33,357 bases of DNA from Clostridia bacterium (GTDB lineage: Bacteria > Bacillota > Clostridia > TANB77 > CAG-508), in assembly GCA_022790575.1 (NCBI GenBank), contig JAAVXM010000010.1, forward strand, positions 1-33,357, written 5' to 3'. A program made the position numbers and the translations under genes. This document shows, in pieces, positions 15,360 through 23,169 of the stretch (position 1 is its first letter; each line of letters starts with the position of its first letter). The notes under the pieces are model-generated. The model saw only the letters and a program-made list of their open reading frames with translations, made no database searches and was not told where the DNA came from.

Positions 15360-16094
15360 ATGGATAATATGAAATTAGAAAACAATAAAGCTTCTAAAAT
15401 TATTTTAATACAAGGAGCAATGGAAATAGAAATACAATATATTGTTGATTCACTAAGTGAAAAAAGTATTAGAAAGATTGCAGAGTACGAATTCTATGAG
15501 GGAACAATAAAAAATACAAAAATAGTTGTATCAAAAACTTTAGTAGGAACAGTTAATGCAACAATAGCAACTAGTATAGGAATTACGAACTTTAATCCAG
15601 ATATTGTTATTAACCAAGGAATAGCAGGCTCACACAGAGAAGACATACATACAGGTGATATAGTAATAGGAGAAAAATGTTGTAACATTAATTCATATAA
15701 AATGCCCATTAAAAGTAAAGGACAAGGGTCTAATCCATTTGAATGGGAATTAAATAAACGTGCTAAAGAAATACAGTATGCAGATTCGCAATTAGTAAAT
15801 ACTGTTGAAAAGAGTCTTATATCTAATTGTAAAAGCAAAGTGTATAAAGGTACATTAGGAAGTGGAGATGTATTTAATAGAGAGTATGATAGAATTATAT
15901 GGATAAATAATATATTTGATAATTTATGTGAAGACATGGAAAGCATAGGAACTTATTCAGTATGCAACAGGTTTAAAGTCCCTTGTATTGGAGTTAGAAT
16001 AATATCTAATAATGAGTTACTATTAGAGGAACTAAATAAAGAAAAAGCAATTGAATTACAAAAATTACTAGTTAATATACTTGAGGATTTTTAA
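15360..16094 (+). CDS. mtnN: 5'-methylthioadenosine/S-adenosylhomocysteine nucleosidase
   Basis: 244 aa, near the normal length. It would cleave methylthioadenosine and S-adenosylhomocysteine to adenine and the thioribose derivative in methionine and methyl-cycle salvage, in the cytosol. Signature: IQGAMEIEI (the Glu near residue 22), NQGIAGSHREDIHTGDIVIGE, GTLGSGDVFNRE (catalytic Asp) and EDMESIGTYSVC (the Met-Glu pair binding ribose hydroxyls). Start ATG 15360; ATG 15369 is an alternative. Codon use is native, although it sits between two foreign-looking genes. Confidence 0.88.
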   Translation: MDNMKLENNKASKIILIQGAMEIEIQYIVDSLSEKSIRKIAEYEFYEGTIKNTKIVVSKTLVGTVNATIATSIGITNFNPDIVINQGIAGSHREDIHTGDIVIGEKCCNINSYKMPIKSKGQGSNPFEWELNKRAKEIQYADSQLVNTVEKSLISNCKSKVYKGTLGSGDVFNREYDRIIWINNIFDNLCEDMESIGTYSVCNRFKVPCIGVRIISNNELLLEELNKEKAIELQKLLVNILEDF

Positions 16095-16189
16095 GCAATC
16101 ATTGTATTATGTTAATTTGACTATCCCAGTAAAATATAGTATAATAAAAGTATTCACTTAAAAAGTAAAATTTGCAGGAGGTGCTTATA

Positions 16190-16534
16190 GTGAATGATGA
16201 AAAAAGAGTTTGTGCTGACTCTTGTCACGGAGAACGGAATTGCATTTATGCAAAATTGGTAGAGGAAACAGGAGAACAGCCAACGGTCATTTTCAAAATG
16301 AATTCATGTGGCAGATTAAGTGAGGTACATATTAAGGTAGAAATGACATCTACAAGTGTTTACTGTGACCATTCAAGTCTACCCAAATCAGAGCTTGTTG
16401 GAAATGCTAAGAATGAGTTTTCCTTCTACGCACCAAGAAGATGTCCTAGATTACAAGAAGAGGAGAAAAGAGCTGAAAGTCCAACAAAAGACCTCACCTT
16501 TTTGGAAAAGTTCAAGCAGCGTTTGAAAATTTAA
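16190..16534 (+). CDS. Orphan Cys-containing protein, foreign composition, CGG read in frame
   Basis: GTG 16190 is chosen, since AGGAGGTG (16176-16183) lies seven nt before it; a TTG at 16172 would sit inside that ribosome site. The 114-aa product has CADSCHGERNCIYAK, NSCGRL, VYCDHS and RRCPRLQ, six or so Cys that may bind metal, and a polar C-terminal tail. No family recognised. Codon use is GC-richer than native genes. The in-frame CGG at 16235 (GAA CGG AAT) does not break the frame; a +1 shift would stop within nine codons. Own promoter-like TATAAT (16139-16144) and a strong terminator. Confidence 0.6.
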   Translation: MNDEKRVCADSCHGERNCIYAKLVEETGEQPTVIFKMNSCGRLSEVHIKVEMTSTSVYCDHSSLPKSELVGNAKNEFSFYAPRRCPRLQEEEKRAESPTKDLTFLEKFKQRLKI

Positions 16535-16544
16535 CAAAGCACCT

Positions 16545-16589
16545 GTGAGTGGAATGATTTCTAATTAGAATTATTCCACTCACATTTTT
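16545..16589 (+). terminator. Terminator of the 16190 gene
   Basis: GTGAGTGGAAT (16545-16555) pairs perfectly with ATTCCACTCAC (16573-16583), followed by ATTTTTG. Confidence 0.85.
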
Positions 16590-16654
16590 GTATACATACT
16601 CAAAAAACTTTATAACAATTGAATAGATATATAATTATTATATTGAAGATAAGG

Positions 16655-16690
16655 AGTAATAGCCCGCCATACAAATGGCGGGCTATTACT
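16655..16690 (-). terminator. 16-bp perfect hairpin after the minus-strand gene
   Basis: Arms 16655-16670 and 16675-16690 are perfectly complementary with a 4-nt loop (ACAA). It lies just past the stop of 16701-17081. Few T follow on the minus strand, so it may stabilise the transcript as well as terminate it. Confidence 0.7.
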
Positions 16691-16700
16691 AAGATAGAGA

Positions 16701-17081
16701 TTATTGACTTAACTTACATATGGAAGAAACAAGCTCCATAAAAGTTTTATTAAGAAACTTATCTTCCAAATCAATCCAATTATCTCTTGGCAAAGGGCGA
16801 ATAGCCCTGATGCTACCATCATGCTTAAACATAACAGCAACAGCATCTCCCTCATCAATACCATTATCAGAAAAATGTTTCTTTAGCTTGATACGTTCTC
16901 TCTCTGCCTCTTCCATAGAATTTTCACTAAGATAAATAGGTGTCAAATTCTGAATGGAAAGGTTAGGTACATCAGAGAACATGATGTTCCAAGCCCAAAA
17001 ACATTTAGGACTGAGATAGTAGGGAGGAGCATTTAAGCTGTTAATCCGAGCGGTAGCGATACCCATAGTTATTCCGTTCAT
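16701..17081 (-). CDS. Orphan protein, foreign composition, CGG read in frame
   Basis: 126 aa, ATG 17081 preceded by AAGGAGGAATTGAC on the minus strand. Contains ATARINSLNAPPYYLSPKCFW, VPNLSIQNLTPIYLSEN, an acidic/basic helix (SMEEAERERIKLKKHF) and DEGDAVAVMFKHDGSIRAI. No family recognised. Codon use is GC-richer than native genes. Codon 12 is CGG (minus strand, 17044-17046 on plus) read as Arg; a +1 shift would stop five codons later. It has its own promoter and terminator. Confidence 0.6.
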   Translation of the reverse strand: MNGITMGIATARINSLNAPPYYLSPKCFWAWNIMFSDVPNLSIQNLTPIYLSENSMEEAERERIKLKKHFSDNGIDEGDAVAVMFKHDGSIRAIRPLPRDNWIDLEDKFLNKTFMELVSSICKLSQ

Positions 17082-17142
17082 GTCAATTCCTCCTTAAGTC
17101 ATTAGGTATGTATTCAACAGTAGCATAAAGCTACACATTTAG

Positions 17143-17171
17143 ATTATAGCAGATTTTATGCCATTTTGCAA
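17143..17171 (-). promoter_or_regulatory. Promoter of the minus-strand orphan gene
   Basis: On the minus strand TTGCAA (17166-17171), 17-nt spacer, TATAAT (17143-17148). A dyad GTAGC-ATAAA-GCTAC (17120-17134) lies just downstream, a possible operator. Confidence 0.7.
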
Positions 17172-17264
17172 TAAAAATAGTAGACCTTGAGAGTATATAT
17201 GAAAGAAATGTGATAATGTATTAAATAAGGAAATGAGAAAGATAGAATAATTTGACTATAAATA

Positions 17265-17293
17265 TTGAAAAGAAAGATTTTTTGTGATATAGT
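17265..17293 (+). promoter_or_regulatory. Promoter of the DUF84 pseudogene
   Basis: TTGAAA (17265-17270), 17-nt spacer, TATAGT (17288-17293). Confidence 0.65.
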
Positions 17294-17320
17294 AAAAAAA
17301 AAGCAAAAGGAGAAAAAAGA

Positions 17321-17696
17321 GTGAAAGTACTAATTGCTACAGAAAACCAAGGGAAAATAATATTGAAGTAGATTTATTTTTTGGAATTGAAAGTGGAATA
17401 AATGATTTACTAGGTAGATGGATGATTACAAACATAGCAGTAATTGAAGATAATGAAGAATTTGAAAGTTATGGAACAAGTCCTTCATTTCCAGTTCCCA
17501 ATAAGTTAGTAAAAAAGTTTTAGATACAAACCTAAGTGAAGCAATGGATTATGTTTTAGGAGAAGACAAAGAGAGACACAATCATAAAGGAGGAATCCAA
17601 TTATTAACCCATGATAAAATTTCAAGAATAGATTTAACTGAATATGCTTTTATAATGGCATTAACAAAATATATTAATGGGGAGAAATGGAGATAA
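17321..17696 (+). pseudogene. DUF84 (YjjX-like non-canonical NTPase), broken
   Basis: GTG 17321 after AAAGGAGAAAAAAGA. Pieces of the family are read in three frames: MKVLIATENQGKI, then after an apparent deletion near 17350-17370 VDLFFGIESGINDLLGRWM and GTSPSFPVPNKLVKK, then after a break at an A run (17511-17516) VLDTNLSEAMDYVLGEDKE, GGIQLLTHDKISR. The active enzyme would hydrolyse inosine/xanthosine triphosphates. Neither break is at a CGG codon: one is a deletion and one a one-base loss in a homopolymer. It contrasts with the CGG sites. Confidence 0.75.
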
Positions 17697-17699
17697 GAA

Positions 17700-18299
17700 A
17701 TGAAAATAGGAATTGATATTGATGACACAACATTTTTAACTGTAAAATCAATGCTAAAATATGCTGATATATATGAAGAAGAGATATCTGGAGTACCGAC
17801 TAATAGGGATAGCTTTGGATTGATAAAAAATAGATATTATTTAAAACATTTGTATGGGTGGGACGAAAAGACTAAATACGATTTTTTTGATAAATATTAT
17901 AAAAATGTATTAGAAGAATGTACAATGCTTCCAAATGCAGATAAAGTAATTCAAAATCTAAAAAAAGAAGGAAACATAATACATTTTATTACAGCAAGAT
18001 TGATGAATATTAAAGGATGTGATACTGAAGCAATTACCAGAAGAAGTTTAGAAAATTTTAATATTCCATATGATAGTTTAGATTTACATGTTAGTGATAA
18101 ATTAGAATTTTGTAAAAAGTTCAAAATTGATATATTAATTGAAGACAGTTATGAGACATGTAAAGAATTAATGAGCAATGGTATTAAATCAATTCTAATG
18201 ACAACAAAGATGAATTCAGATATTGAAGATAAAGATATAGTAAGAACAAACAATTGGAATGAGATTTATGAAGAAATACAAAAATATAATAAAAAGTAG
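17700..18299 (+). CDS. HAD-family 5' nucleotidase (NT5C-type, PF06941-like)
   Basis: 199 aa. HAD motifs are in order: IGIDIDDT (residues 3-10, the two catalytic Asp), FITAR (~99-103), and CKKFKIDILIEDS (~140-152), with the Lys and the acidic pair of motifs III/IV. This resembles bacterial deoxyribonucleotidase-like proteins, which remove 5'-phosphate from nucleotides. It starts 4 nt after the DUF84 pseudogene, so both were probably one nucleotide-cleaning operon. Full length and intact. Confidence 0.8.
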   Translation: MKIGIDIDDTTFLTVKSMLKYADIYEEEISGVPTNRDSFGLIKNRYYLKHLYGWDEKTKYDFFDKYYKNVLEECTMLPNADKVIQNLKKEGNIIHFITARLMNIKGCDTEAITRRSLENFNIPYDSLDLHVSDKLEFCKKFKIDILIEDSYETCKELMSNGIKSILMTTKMNSDIEDKDIVRTNNWNEIYEEIQKYNKK

Positions 18300-18393
18300 T
18301 AAATTTAAAAAATGTATAATATAAGGAAATATGTTTATTAATAAAAAAGTATAGAAAGATTATTTGTAAAGATATTAGCTGAGTAGCTCAAAT

Positions 18394-18421
18394 AAACCTC
18401 TCAAAAAAGAGGTTTGTTTTT
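18394..18421 (+). terminator. Terminator after the nucleotidase gene
   Basis: AAACCTCT (18394-18401) pairs with AGAGGTTT (18408-18415), followed by GTTTTT. Confidence 0.75.
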
Positions 18422-18432
18422 GTGTGAAAATA

Positions 18433-18461
18433 TTGAGAAAGTAGACATTTTGTGATATAAA
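18433..18461 (+). promoter_or_regulatory. Promoter of rlmD
   Basis: TTGAGA (18433-18438), 17-nt spacer, TATAAA (18456-18461) with an extended TGA. Confidence 0.65.
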
Positions 18462-18662
18462 ATAAAGAAAGAGATAGTTATAATCTACTATAAATAAGGA
18501 GATAAGGTTGAAAAATAATTACAATTTTGGCGTCGTCAAACTTTATTTTAAATTTAATCAATGTACAATCAGTACAACTCATAAATTTAAAACTCGTTTT
18601 CCTATCCAAAATCTAATTCTTTTCCAACCAACTTGTGCCTTGAGAAGGGAATGTGATTAAAT

Positions 18663-20024
18663 ATGGAAATAAAGAAAAACCACGAATATATTGTTGATAT
18701 AATTGACAATGGATTTGAGGGAGAAGGAATAGCAAAGATAAATAACTTTACAATTTTTATTCCAGGAGCCATAAAAGGAGAAAAGATAAGAATTTTAATT
18801 GTAAAAGTATTATCTTCACATGCCTTTGGCAAAATAATGGAAATAATAAATAAGTCCAAAACAAGACAAGAGGCAGACTGTAATACATATAAAAGATGTG
18901 GAGGATGTAATTTACGACACATAAAATATGAAGAAACACTAAAATTGAAGCAAAATATAGTACAGAACTTAGTAAATAAAACATTAAAAAGTAAAGTAAC
19001 AGTACAAGAAACATTAGGAATGGAGAAACCATATCACTATAGAAATAAAGCACAATATCCTATTGGGATAAATAAAGCAGGAGAACAAGTAATAGGAGTA
19101 TTTGCTAATAGAACTCATGATGTAATACCAATAGACAAATGCTTTATACAAAATGAAGATTCAGAGAAAATAGCACAATATATAATTGAATTTGCAAAAA
19201 AGAATAATATTAGTGTATATAATGAAAAGAAACAAGAAGGATTGCTAAGACATATTGTTGTAAAAGTTGGCATAAAAACTAAACAAATAATGTGTATAAT
19301 TGTAATAAATGGTAAGGAATTTCCTCAAGAACAAAAGCTAGTAAAAGAGTTAATTCAAAAGTTTAATAATATTAAAACTATAATTAAAAATATCAATATG
19401 AAAAATACAAATGTAATATTGGGACAGGAAAATGTAAATTTATATGGAAATGGGTTTATTGAGGATATATTAGGAGAATACAAATTTATGATTTATCCAC
19501 TATCTTTTTATCAGGTAAATCCTGTACAAGCAGAAAAATTATATAATTTGAGTGTAGAAATGGCCAATATTTCTAATCAAGATATAGTGTTTGACTTGTA
19601 TTGTGGAATAGGGACAATTTCTCTATTTATGGCCAAACATGCAAAAAAGGTATATGGTATTGAAATTGTACAAGAAGCAGTTGATGCTGCTAAAAAGAAT
19701 TCAGAGATTAATGGAATTTTTAATACTGAATTTTATGCAGGAGATGTAGAAGTTATATTAGATAAATTGATTGGACAAAAGAATATTAAAGCTGATGTGG
19801 TAGTGTTTGACCCACCTAGAAAAGGTTTAGATAATAATACTATAAATAATGTTTTGAAGATTAATCCTAAAAAAATTGTATATATAAGTTGTAATCCTGC
19901 AACTTTAGTTAGAGATTTATCTATGTTTGAACACAATTATGATATAAATACGATTATTCCTGTAGATATGTTCCCTTTTACAAGTCACGTGGAAGTAGTC
20001 TCAGTGCTAGGTCTAAAAAAATAA
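18663..20024 (+). CDS. rlmD: 23S rRNA (uracil-C5)-methyltransferase, RlmD/RumA family
   Basis: 453 aa, full length. N-terminal TRAM RNA-binding domain (residues ~1-60), four Cys for a 4Fe-4S cluster (C73, C79, C82 in ADCNTYKRCGGC and C160 in IDKC), SAM-binding FDLYCGIGTISL (~311-322), VVFDPPRKGLD (~375-386) and the catalytic Cys in YISCNPATL (~405). It methylates a uracil of 23S rRNA using SAM. Paralogues (RlmCD, TrmFO-independent TrmA) are close, so the exact base is inferred. The gene is intact with no CGG. Its 3' end borders the conjugative element, a known integration hotspot (rum) in Bacillota. Confidence 0.88.
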   Translation: MEIKKNHEYIVDIIDNGFEGEGIAKINNFTIFIPGAIKGEKIRILIVKVLSSHAFGKIMEIINKSKTRQEADCNTYKRCGGCNLRHIKYEETLKLKQNIVQNLVNKTLKSKVTVQETLGMEKPYHYRNKAQYPIGINKAGEQVIGVFANRTHDVIPIDKCFIQNEDSEKIAQYIIEFAKKNNISVYNEKKQEGLLRHIVVKVGIKTKQIMCIIVINGKEFPQEQKLVKELIQKFNNIKTIIKNINMKNTNVILGQENVNLYGNGFIEDILGEYKFMIYPLSFYQVNPVQAEKLYNLSVEMANISNQDIVFDLYCGIGTISLFMAKHAKKVYGIEIVQEAVDAAKKNSEINGIFNTEFYAGDVEVILDKLIGQKNIKADVVVFDPPRKGLDNNTINNVLKINPKKIVYISCNPATLVRDLSMFEHNYDINTIIPVDMFPFTSHVEVVSVLGLKK

Positions 20025-20202
20025 AAAGTGTTGATAAATCAAGGGTTACAGAAAATTAAAAAATTATAAATTTCAATAAAAAAATACTAAAGCAGAAAAG
20101 TAAAAATCAAAAATTAGTGATGTGGAGTGTTGGGACATGATTCCACACTACCTAAAATAAAAGAAAATTTTTAACCAAAATCAATTAAATAGAGAAATAA
20201 AG

Positions 20203-20228
20203 AGCTAATCGAAAGGTTGGCTTTTTTG
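20203..20228 (+). terminator. Terminator with GAAA tetraloop
   Basis: AGCTAATC, GAAA, GGTTGGCT (with G-T pairs), then a T run. It lies 30 nt before the first gene of the element and would insulate it from rlmD transcription. Confidence 0.6.
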
Positions 20229-20261
20229 TTGCAAAAAAATAGCAAAGGGGGTAGAAGATTA

Positions 20262-20537
20262 ATGAAGAACAATGAAGTAATAGAATATCTTAATAATCTC
20301 AAAAAAGGAATGTTTTGTACAGTAAATATTCCTTTATATAATGGACAAACAATTCCTGTTACAGTTAAATATATGGGAAAAGATTCACAAGGAAGATATA
20401 AATTTTTAGATACTGGAAAGATGATAATGTCAAAAAGTTTTATAGAACAGCAAGAAATAACAATAGATGAAACATTTAATAGAGATAAAGCTATTGAAAT
20501 TAACAAAAAATTGAGAAAGCAAGATAGAACAAGATAA
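20262..20537 (+). CDS. Small conserved conjugative-element protein
   Basis: ATG 20262 follows AAAGGGGGTAGAAGATTA; an earlier in-frame TTG (20217) is inside the terminator stem. The 91-aa product is LKKGMFCTVNIPLYNGQTIPVTVKYMGKD, YKFLDTGKMIMSKSFIEQQEI, ending in a basic helix. Its compact beta-rich N-terminus may be a small barrel. I have a sense of similar proteins upstream of parA in Tn1549-like elements but cannot name the family. Function unknown. Confidence 0.65.
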   Translation: MKNNEVIEYLNNLKKGMFCTVNIPLYNGQTIPVTVKYMGKDSQGRYKFLDTGKMIMSKSFIEQQEITIDETFNRDKAIEINKKLRKQDRTR

Positions 20538-20629
20538 AAACAAAGTGAGTTGAATTGAAGTCAATTCGCTTTTACATAGCTTTTATTTTTTTTATTAAAG
20601 GCTAATTTTATGGGAAAGGAGGGTAAAAA

Positions 20630-21452
20630 GTGTCAAAGTGTAAAGTGATTGCCATTGCTAATCAGAAACGGTGGGGTAGGAAAAACAACTACAACAGTAA
20701 ATTTAGGAAATGGACTTGTAAGAAGTGGGAAGAAAGTATTGCTAATAGATTTAGATCCACAAGGAGATTTAACTACATCATTAGGTTTCAAAAATCAAGA
20801 TAACATGGAAAATACAATAAAAACACTACTGGAAAAAGTAATACAGAAAATTGAGATAGACCAAGAAGAGGCAATATTGAAAAATAATGAGAGAATAGAT
20901 TTAATTCCAGCAAATATTGAATTAGAAGCATTAGAAACATCAATGATCAAATATATAGATAAGGAAAACATTTTAAAGAAATATGTTAGCAAAGTAAGAG
21001 AAAATTATGATTATATTTTAATTGATTGTAGACCTTCTTTAGGTTTACTAACAATAAATGCTTTAGCAACAGCAGATAGTGTTATTATACCAGTTCAAGC
21101 CCAATATCTACCATTAAAAGGAATGACACAATTGTTTCAAACAATAGATAAAACGAGAGTACACATCAATCGTAAATTAAAAATTGAGGGAGTATTATTA
21201 ACTATTGCAGATATGAAAACAAAACTAGCAAAGACTACAATAGAAACATTAAGAAATAATTATGGTAGAAATATAAAAATATACAATACAGTAATTCCTA
21301 TGGGAGTAAAAGCAGCCGAAAGTACGATAGAGGGCAAAAGTGTATATGCTTATGACAAAAAAAGTAAGCCAGCAATAGCTTACGAAGAATTTACAAAGGA
21401 GGTGTTAGCTAATAGCGAAAGAACTAAAGCTAGAACTTACGAGTGTAGATGA
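20630..21452 (+). CDS. parA: ParA-family partition ATPase (one +1 shift)
   Basis: GTG 20630 after AAAGGAGGGTAAAAA. With CGG 20669 shifted, 273 aa. The P-loop reads ANQKGGVGKTTTTVNLG (residues 10-26, deviant Walker A with both Lys), then LLIDLDPQGDLTTSLG, DYILIDCRPSLGLLT (Walker B) and VIIPVQAQYLPLKGM. ParA proteins use ATP-dependent DNA binding to move ParB-DNA complexes; in conjugative elements this stabilises the circular form. Without the shift translation leaves the P-loop after its first Lys, and no downstream start would keep the P-loop. It overlaps parB. Confidence 0.9.
20669..20671 (+). other. CGG +1 shift site 8 (ParA P-loop)
   Basis: CAG AAA CGG TGG GGT becomes CAG AAA GGT GGG GTA GGA AAA ACA, restoring the deviant Walker A motif KGGVGKT. 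The quadruplet is CGGT. Both frames are unambiguous here. Confidence 0.9.
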
Positions 21453-22341
21453 ATTATTTAAGTTTAGCACTAATAAAGGAAAAGCAGAAACAGTTGTAAT
21501 ACTAAATCCAAATGAAATTTCCGATTTTCCAAATCATCCATTTAAAATAGAAGATAACGAAGAAATGCAGAAGATGGTAAGAAGTATAGAAATGATAGGA
21601 GTAAAAGAGCCAATCCTTGTAAGACCTAAGCAAGATGGTGGTTATGAAATGATAGCTGGTCATAGAAGAAATTTTGCAACAAAAAAAGCAGGATTGACAG
21701 AGATACCAGCTATTGTTAGAGAAATGACAGACGAAGAAGCTGTAATTATAATGGTAGATAGTAATATTCAAAGAGAAAAGATATTGCCATCTGAAAAAGC
21801 ATTTGCCTATAAAATGAAAATGGAAGCAATAAAAAATCAAGGAAAAAGAAATGATTTAACTTCGTGCCAAGTTGGCACAAAGTTAAGAACAGATGAAAAA
21901 ATAGCAGAAAATTCAGAAGATAGTGCTAGACAAATTCAAAGATATATAAGATTAACTGAACTAATTAGAGAATTACTAGACATGGTGGATATACAAAAAA
22001 TAGCTTTTAGTCCAGCAGTTGAAATATCTTATCTAACTAAAGAAGAACAATATTTATTATTAGATTGTATAAAAAGATATGATGCAACACCTTCACAAGC
22101 ACAAGCTATATACTTAAAAAGATTAAGTCAAGAGGGAAAACTAACAACAGATAAGCTAGAAGAAATTATGGAAGAAGAAAAACCAAATCAAAAGCCGAAG
22201 TATAAAATTAATTATGATAGGTTTGAGAGGTATTTTCCTAAAAATGTAGCAACAGAAAAAGAAGTAGAGGATTTTTTGTTTAAATGTGTAGAAGAACATT
22301 ATATTAGACAAAAACAGAAACAACGAGCTATGGCAAGATAA
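21412..22341 (+). CDS. parB: ParB-family partition protein, apparent ATA start
   Basis: 309 aa from 21412. No ATG, GTG or TTG exists in this frame between the preceding stop (TAG 21406) and ATG 21565, yet ~50 residues before that ATG look genuine (AKELKLELTSVDELFKFS, NPNEISDFPNHPF). AAAGGAGGTG (21395-21404) sits seven nt before ATA 21412, so ATA is the likely start, overlapping parA by 41 nt. Domains: ParB nuclease-like fold (VKEPILVRPKQDGGYEMIAGHRRN, VDSNIQREKILPSEKAFAYK), helix-turn-helix (SARQIQRYIRLTEL) and a C-terminal helical region. It binds parS-like sites and works with ParA. Confidence 0.82.
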   Translation: MAKELKLELTSVDELFKFSTNKGKAETVVILNPNEISDFPNHPFKIEDNEEMQKMVRSIEMIGVKEPILVRPKQDGGYEMIAGHRRNFATKKAGLTEIPAIVREMTDEEAVIIMVDSNIQREKILPSEKAFAYKMKMEAIKNQGKRNDLTSCQVGTKLRTDEKIAENSEDSARQIQRYIRLTELIRELLDMVDIQKIAFSPAVEISYLTKEEQYLLLDCIKRYDATPSQAQAIYLKRLSQEGKLTTDKLEEIMEEEKPNQKPKYKINYDRFERYFPKNVATEKEVEDFLFKCVEEHYIRQKQKQRAMAR

Positions 22342-22385
22342 AAAATTGGAAGTATAAAAATAAAAAAATATTATGAATTGCATAT

Positions 22386-22414
22386 TTGAAAGTAATAAAA
22401 CATTGTAGTAAAAT
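22386..22414 (+). promoter_or_regulatory. Promoter of the 22441 gene
   Basis: TTGAAA (22386-22391), 17-nt spacer, TAAAAT (22409-22414). Confidence 0.7.
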
Positions 22415-22440
22415 GAAACAAAAAAAGGGGATGTTTTATT

Positions 22441-23091
22441 ATGAGTAAAAATAAAAAAGTAGTAATTGTAACAATAATATCAATGATTTTTATTGTATCG
22501 CTTATAACAATAATGTTTATATATGGAAGTAAAAGTACTAATATTGCTAGTGGGGAAGATAATATTAATACTATGCAAGAAGATACAGTAACAGAGGAGA
22601 ATAATATTGCAAATGAAATCATAGACAATAATGTTCAAGAAAATATAATAGAAAGTGAAACTAATGAAATACAACAAAGTAATGAACAACAATTAGTTCA
22701 GGAAACTTCTACACAATCATTAGCTAAAAAAGAAAATAGCAAAACAACTACAAGTGAAACAAATCAACCAAATCAAAATACACCACAAATACAACTTCAA
22801 CAAGAGCCAACAACTCAAGTTAATAAACAAGAAACAACAACATCTAAGCCTATTATAGAAAAATGTACTACAAATAATAATCATGGAATGAGTGTAGGAA
22901 ATTCAAATAAATGGTTTAATTCAAAGGCAGAAGCAGTTGCAGTATATGAAAGTGAAATAAAAGAATGGGGCAACAAGTGGGAAAAATTTGAAATAGATGA
23001 TGCCACATACGAAAAAAATTGTCCATATGGATATGAAGTATGGAGTTGTCCATATTGTGGTAAATGGACTATAAATTATTATTATAATTAA
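22441..23091 (+). CDS. Membrane-anchored protein with Gln/Thr-rich stalk and CPYC end
   Basis: 216 aa, ATG after AAAAAAGGGGATGTTTTATT. Residues ~7-28 are a single membrane anchor (VVIVTIISMIFIVSLITIMF). Residues ~35-140 are a low-complexity Asn/Gln/Glu/Thr stalk without predicted fold. Residues ~145-216 are a compact end domain (NHGMSVGNSNKWFNSKAEA, CPYGYEVWSCPYCGKW) with three Cys that may bind metal or form disulfides. Likely an outer-surface protein of the element. It has its own promoter, between the partition genes and the adhesin. Function unknown. Confidence 0.65.
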   Translation: MSKNKKVVIVTIISMIFIVSLITIMFIYGSKSTNIASGEDNINTMQEDTVTEENNIANEIIDNNVQENIIESETNEIQQSNEQQLVQETSTQSLAKKENSKTTTSETNQPNQNTPQIQLQQEPTTQVNKQETTTSKPIIEKCTTNNNHGMSVGNSNKWFNSKAEAVAVYESEIKEWGNKWEKFEIDDATYEKNCPYGYEVWSCPYCGKWTINYYYN

Positions 23092-23117
23092 AATAAAAAA
23101 TAAGAAATTAAATTTTA

Positions 23118-23146
23118 GGACAAGTAATCAAAGCTTGTTCTTTTTT
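23118..23146 (+). terminator. Terminator after the 22441 gene
   Basis: GGACAAG (23118-23124) pairs with CTTGTTC (23134-23140), followed by six T. Confidence 0.7.
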
Positions 23147-23169
23147 ATGTTTAAAAGGAGGAATTTTAA

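Larger units (their letters stand above)
18300..18662. other. 363-nt spacer before rlmD
   Basis: Holds the terminator 18394-18421 and promoter 18433-18461. About 200 nt of leader follow, containing the dyad TGTAC-AATCA-GTACA (18564-18578). I see no riboswitch I can name and no gene. Confidence 0.45.

Noticed and set aside
16172..16189. TTG start for the 16190 gene
   Set aside because: It lies within the ribosome-binding sequence of the GTG at 16190.
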